A stretch of 7,066 bases of DNA from CALAED01 sp937891035. Its GTDB lineage: Bacteria > Actinomycetota > Actinomycetes > Streptosporangiales > Streptosporangiaceae. The stretch is taken from positions 1 through 7,066 of the forward strand of contig DASQSZ010000396.1 in assembly GCA_035642125.1 (NCBI GenBank), given 5' to 3'. A model generated the notes under the pieces. The model saw only the letters and a program-made list of their open reading frames with translations, was not told the origin of the DNA and searched no databases. The position numbers were made by a program, and so were the translations under genes. Positions 5,938 to 7,066 of this stretch are shown here, piece by piece; position 1 is the stretch's first letter, and every line of letters starts with the position of its first letter.

Positions 5938-7019
5938 TGTCGTGAGTCGTTAATTCGTTGGCAGTATGCGGCGAGGGTTTCGAGGATCTCGTCGGCGGTC
6001 TTGGTCCACACGAACGGTTTGGGGTCGGCGTTCCATTCGTTGATCCATTTGCGGACGTCGGCTTCGAGTTCGGTGACGCTGTGGTGGGCGGAGCGGCGGA
6101 GTTTGCGGTTGGTGAGTTCGGCGAACCAGCGCTCCACAAGGTTCAGCCACGATCCGCTGGTCGGGGTGAAGTGCAGGTGGAACCGCGGGTGGCGGATCAG
6201 CCATTCCTTGACCTTGGGGGTCTTGTGGGTGGCGTAGTTGTCCAGCACCAGGTGCAGGTCCAGATCTTTGGGGACGGCGGCGTCGATCAGTTTCAAGAAG
6301 CGCAGGAATTCTTGGTGGCGGTGCCGGCGGTAGTGCTGGGCGATGACCGAGCCGCTGGCGAGGTCGAAGGCGGCGAACAGGCTGGTGGTGCCGTGGCGGA
6401 CGTAGTCGTGGGTCATCCGCGCCGGCGTGGTGGGCATGATCGGCAAGATCGGGGCGGTGCGGTCGATCGCCTGCATCTGGCTCTTCTCATCGACCGCGAG
6501 CACCAGCGCGTTGTCGGGTGGACTCATATAAAGGCCGACGACATCGCGGACCTTGTCCACGAACTGCGGATCCGCCGACAGTTTCCAGGTCTCGACCGCG
6601 TGTGGCCTGAGCCCGAAGGCCCGCCAGATCCGCGAGACCGCGGACTGCGACATGCCGGTCGCCGCAGCCATCTTCCGGGTCGACCAGTGCGTGTCGGCCC
6701 CCGGCGTCCCCTCCAGCGTCGTGGTGATGACCCGCTCGACCTGCTCGTCGCCGATCAGCCGCGGCCGTCCGGGACGAGGATCGTCCGACAGGCCCTCCAG
6801 CCGATCGGCCACAAACCGGGAACGCCACTTCGACACCGTGTTCCGGGAAACCCCGACCTGCCGCGCGACCTCCCCGATCGTGCCGCCCGCCGCGCAGGCC
6901 AACACGATCCGCGACCGCAACGCCAGCGCCTGGGAGGTCTTCCGGCGACGCGCCCACCCCATCAACACCGACCGCTCCTCGGCCGACAAAACCACCGGAT
7001 CAAGCTTCGGGCTCGGCAT
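5934..7019 (-). CDS. IS630-family transposase, full length
   Basis: A 361-aa DDE transposase that cuts and joins the ends of its own element at TA sites. An N-terminal helix-turn-helix (about 47-68, TIGEVARQVGVSRNTVSKW) is followed by a second DNA-binding region (about 90-140) and the RNase H-like catalytic domain. The catalytic triad is D177 in AVDEKSQ, D260 in VLDNYATH and E296 in NLVERWFAEL, with 35 residues between the last two, close to the DD34E spacing of IS630. Length is normal and there is no frameshift, so it may be active. The ATG at 7019 has no strong Shine-Dalgarno sequence. The last codons lie in the left inverted repeat. The stop TAG (5936-5934) uses the target TA plus one flanking base, so it is not encoded by the element itself. 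Confidence 0.95.
   Translation of the reverse strand: MPSPKLDPVVLSAEERSVLMGWARRRKTSQALALRSRIVLACAAGGTIGEVARQVGVSRNTVSKWRSRFVADRLEGLSDDPRPGRPRLIGDEQVERVITTTLEGTPGADTHWSTRKMAAATGMSQSAVSRIWRAFGLRPHAVETWKLSADPQFVDKVRDVVGLYMSPPDNALVLAVDEKSQMQAIDRTAPILPIMPTTPARMTHDYVRHGTTSLFAAFDLASGSVIAQHYRRHRHQEFLRFLKLIDAAVPKDLDLHLVLDNYATHKTPKVKEWLIRHPRFHLHFTPTSGSWLNLVERWFAELTNRKLRRSAHHSVTELEADVRKWINEWNADPKPFVWTKTADEILETLAAYCQRINDSRH
5937..5964. repeat. Left terminal inverted repeat of the IS630 element
   Basis: Begins GTGTCGTGAGTC. The first 12 bp match the right end exactly, followed by shared TAATT and GTTG blocks. It encodes the transposase C-terminus (…NDSRH). Confidence 0.88.
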
Positions 7020-7035
7020 CCAAGCAGCTTACCGT

Positions 7036-7063
7036 CTAACAACAAATTATTGACTCACGACAC
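7036..7063. repeat. Right terminal inverted repeat of the IS630 element
   Basis: Ends GACTCACGACAC, the exact inverse of the left 12 bp; 23 of 28 bp match overall. It lies 16 bp upstream of the transposase ATG and is AT-rich on its inner side, so the transposase promoter probably lies in or near it. Confidence 0.88.
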
Positions 7064-7066
7064 TAG

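Larger units (their letters stand above)
5937..7063 (-). mobile_element. Complete IS630-family insertion sequence, 1127 bp
   Basis: One transposase gene is enclosed by imperfect terminal inverted repeats (28 bp, 23 identical). The element is bounded on both sides by TA (5935-5936 and 7064-7065), the target duplication typical of IS630/Tc1-type elements. Gene direction is opposite to otsA. The window ends one base after the right-hand TA, so the sequence beyond cannot be judged. Confidence 0.9.

Noticed and set aside
4244..6139. Minus-strand open frame (631 aa) opposite otsA, running into the IS
   Set aside because: It crosses the IS boundary and uses a wrong frame of the transposase; its sequence is a shadow of otsA.

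Overview
The window is GC-rich DNA with strong G/C bias at third codon positions and GTG/ATG starts. It carries a gene set typical of Actinomycetota: a bacterial XPB helicase, a CysO-type sulfur carrier, a GT20 trehalose-phosphate synthase and an IS630-family element. A filamentous actinomycete (Micromonosporaceae or Streptomyces relative) is the likely source; the family is a guess.

Layout. Positions 1-102 hold nothing firm. A minus-strand block follows, here listed downstream to upstream: XPB DNA helicase (103-1755), a small two-helix membrane protein with a PYG-repeat tail (1833-2300), a GC-rich hairpin that may be a terminator (2454-2475), a 91-aa sulfur carrier protein (2478-2753) and a threonine-synthase-like PLP enzyme (2750-3997). 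The last two overlap by 4 bp. The enzyme gene is preceded by a well-preserved SAM-I (S-box) riboswitch (4019-4158) whose P1, P2, P3 and P4 elements can be read by eye. Behind it lies a degenerate partial copy of the riboswitch's 5' end, repeated at exactly 75 bp. On the plus strand, transcribed divergently, is otsA (4406-5857). It is followed by a 66-bp perfect-ended palindrome (5872-5937) and then an apparently complete IS630-family insertion sequence (5937-7063) that runs to the window end.

Main interpretation. The enzyme at 2750-3997 would by default be named threonine synthase. A SAM riboswitch makes little sense for threonine synthesis but is what methionine synthesis would use, and the gene is translationally coupled to a sulfur carrier ending in Gly-Gly. 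Together these match the MetM/MetO route described in Streptomyces, in which a threonine-synthase homologue makes homocysteine from O-phosphohomoserine using a thiocarboxylated carrier protein as sulfur donor. I therefore call them metM and metO. The enzymes that would adenylate and sulfurate MetO are not in the window.

The other genes (DNA helicase, membrane protein, trehalose-6-phosphate synthase) appear functionally unrelated. The insertion sequence is intact by eye and sits exactly in the TA at the edge of the palindrome behind otsA. Its transposase stop codon is completed by the target TA and one host base.
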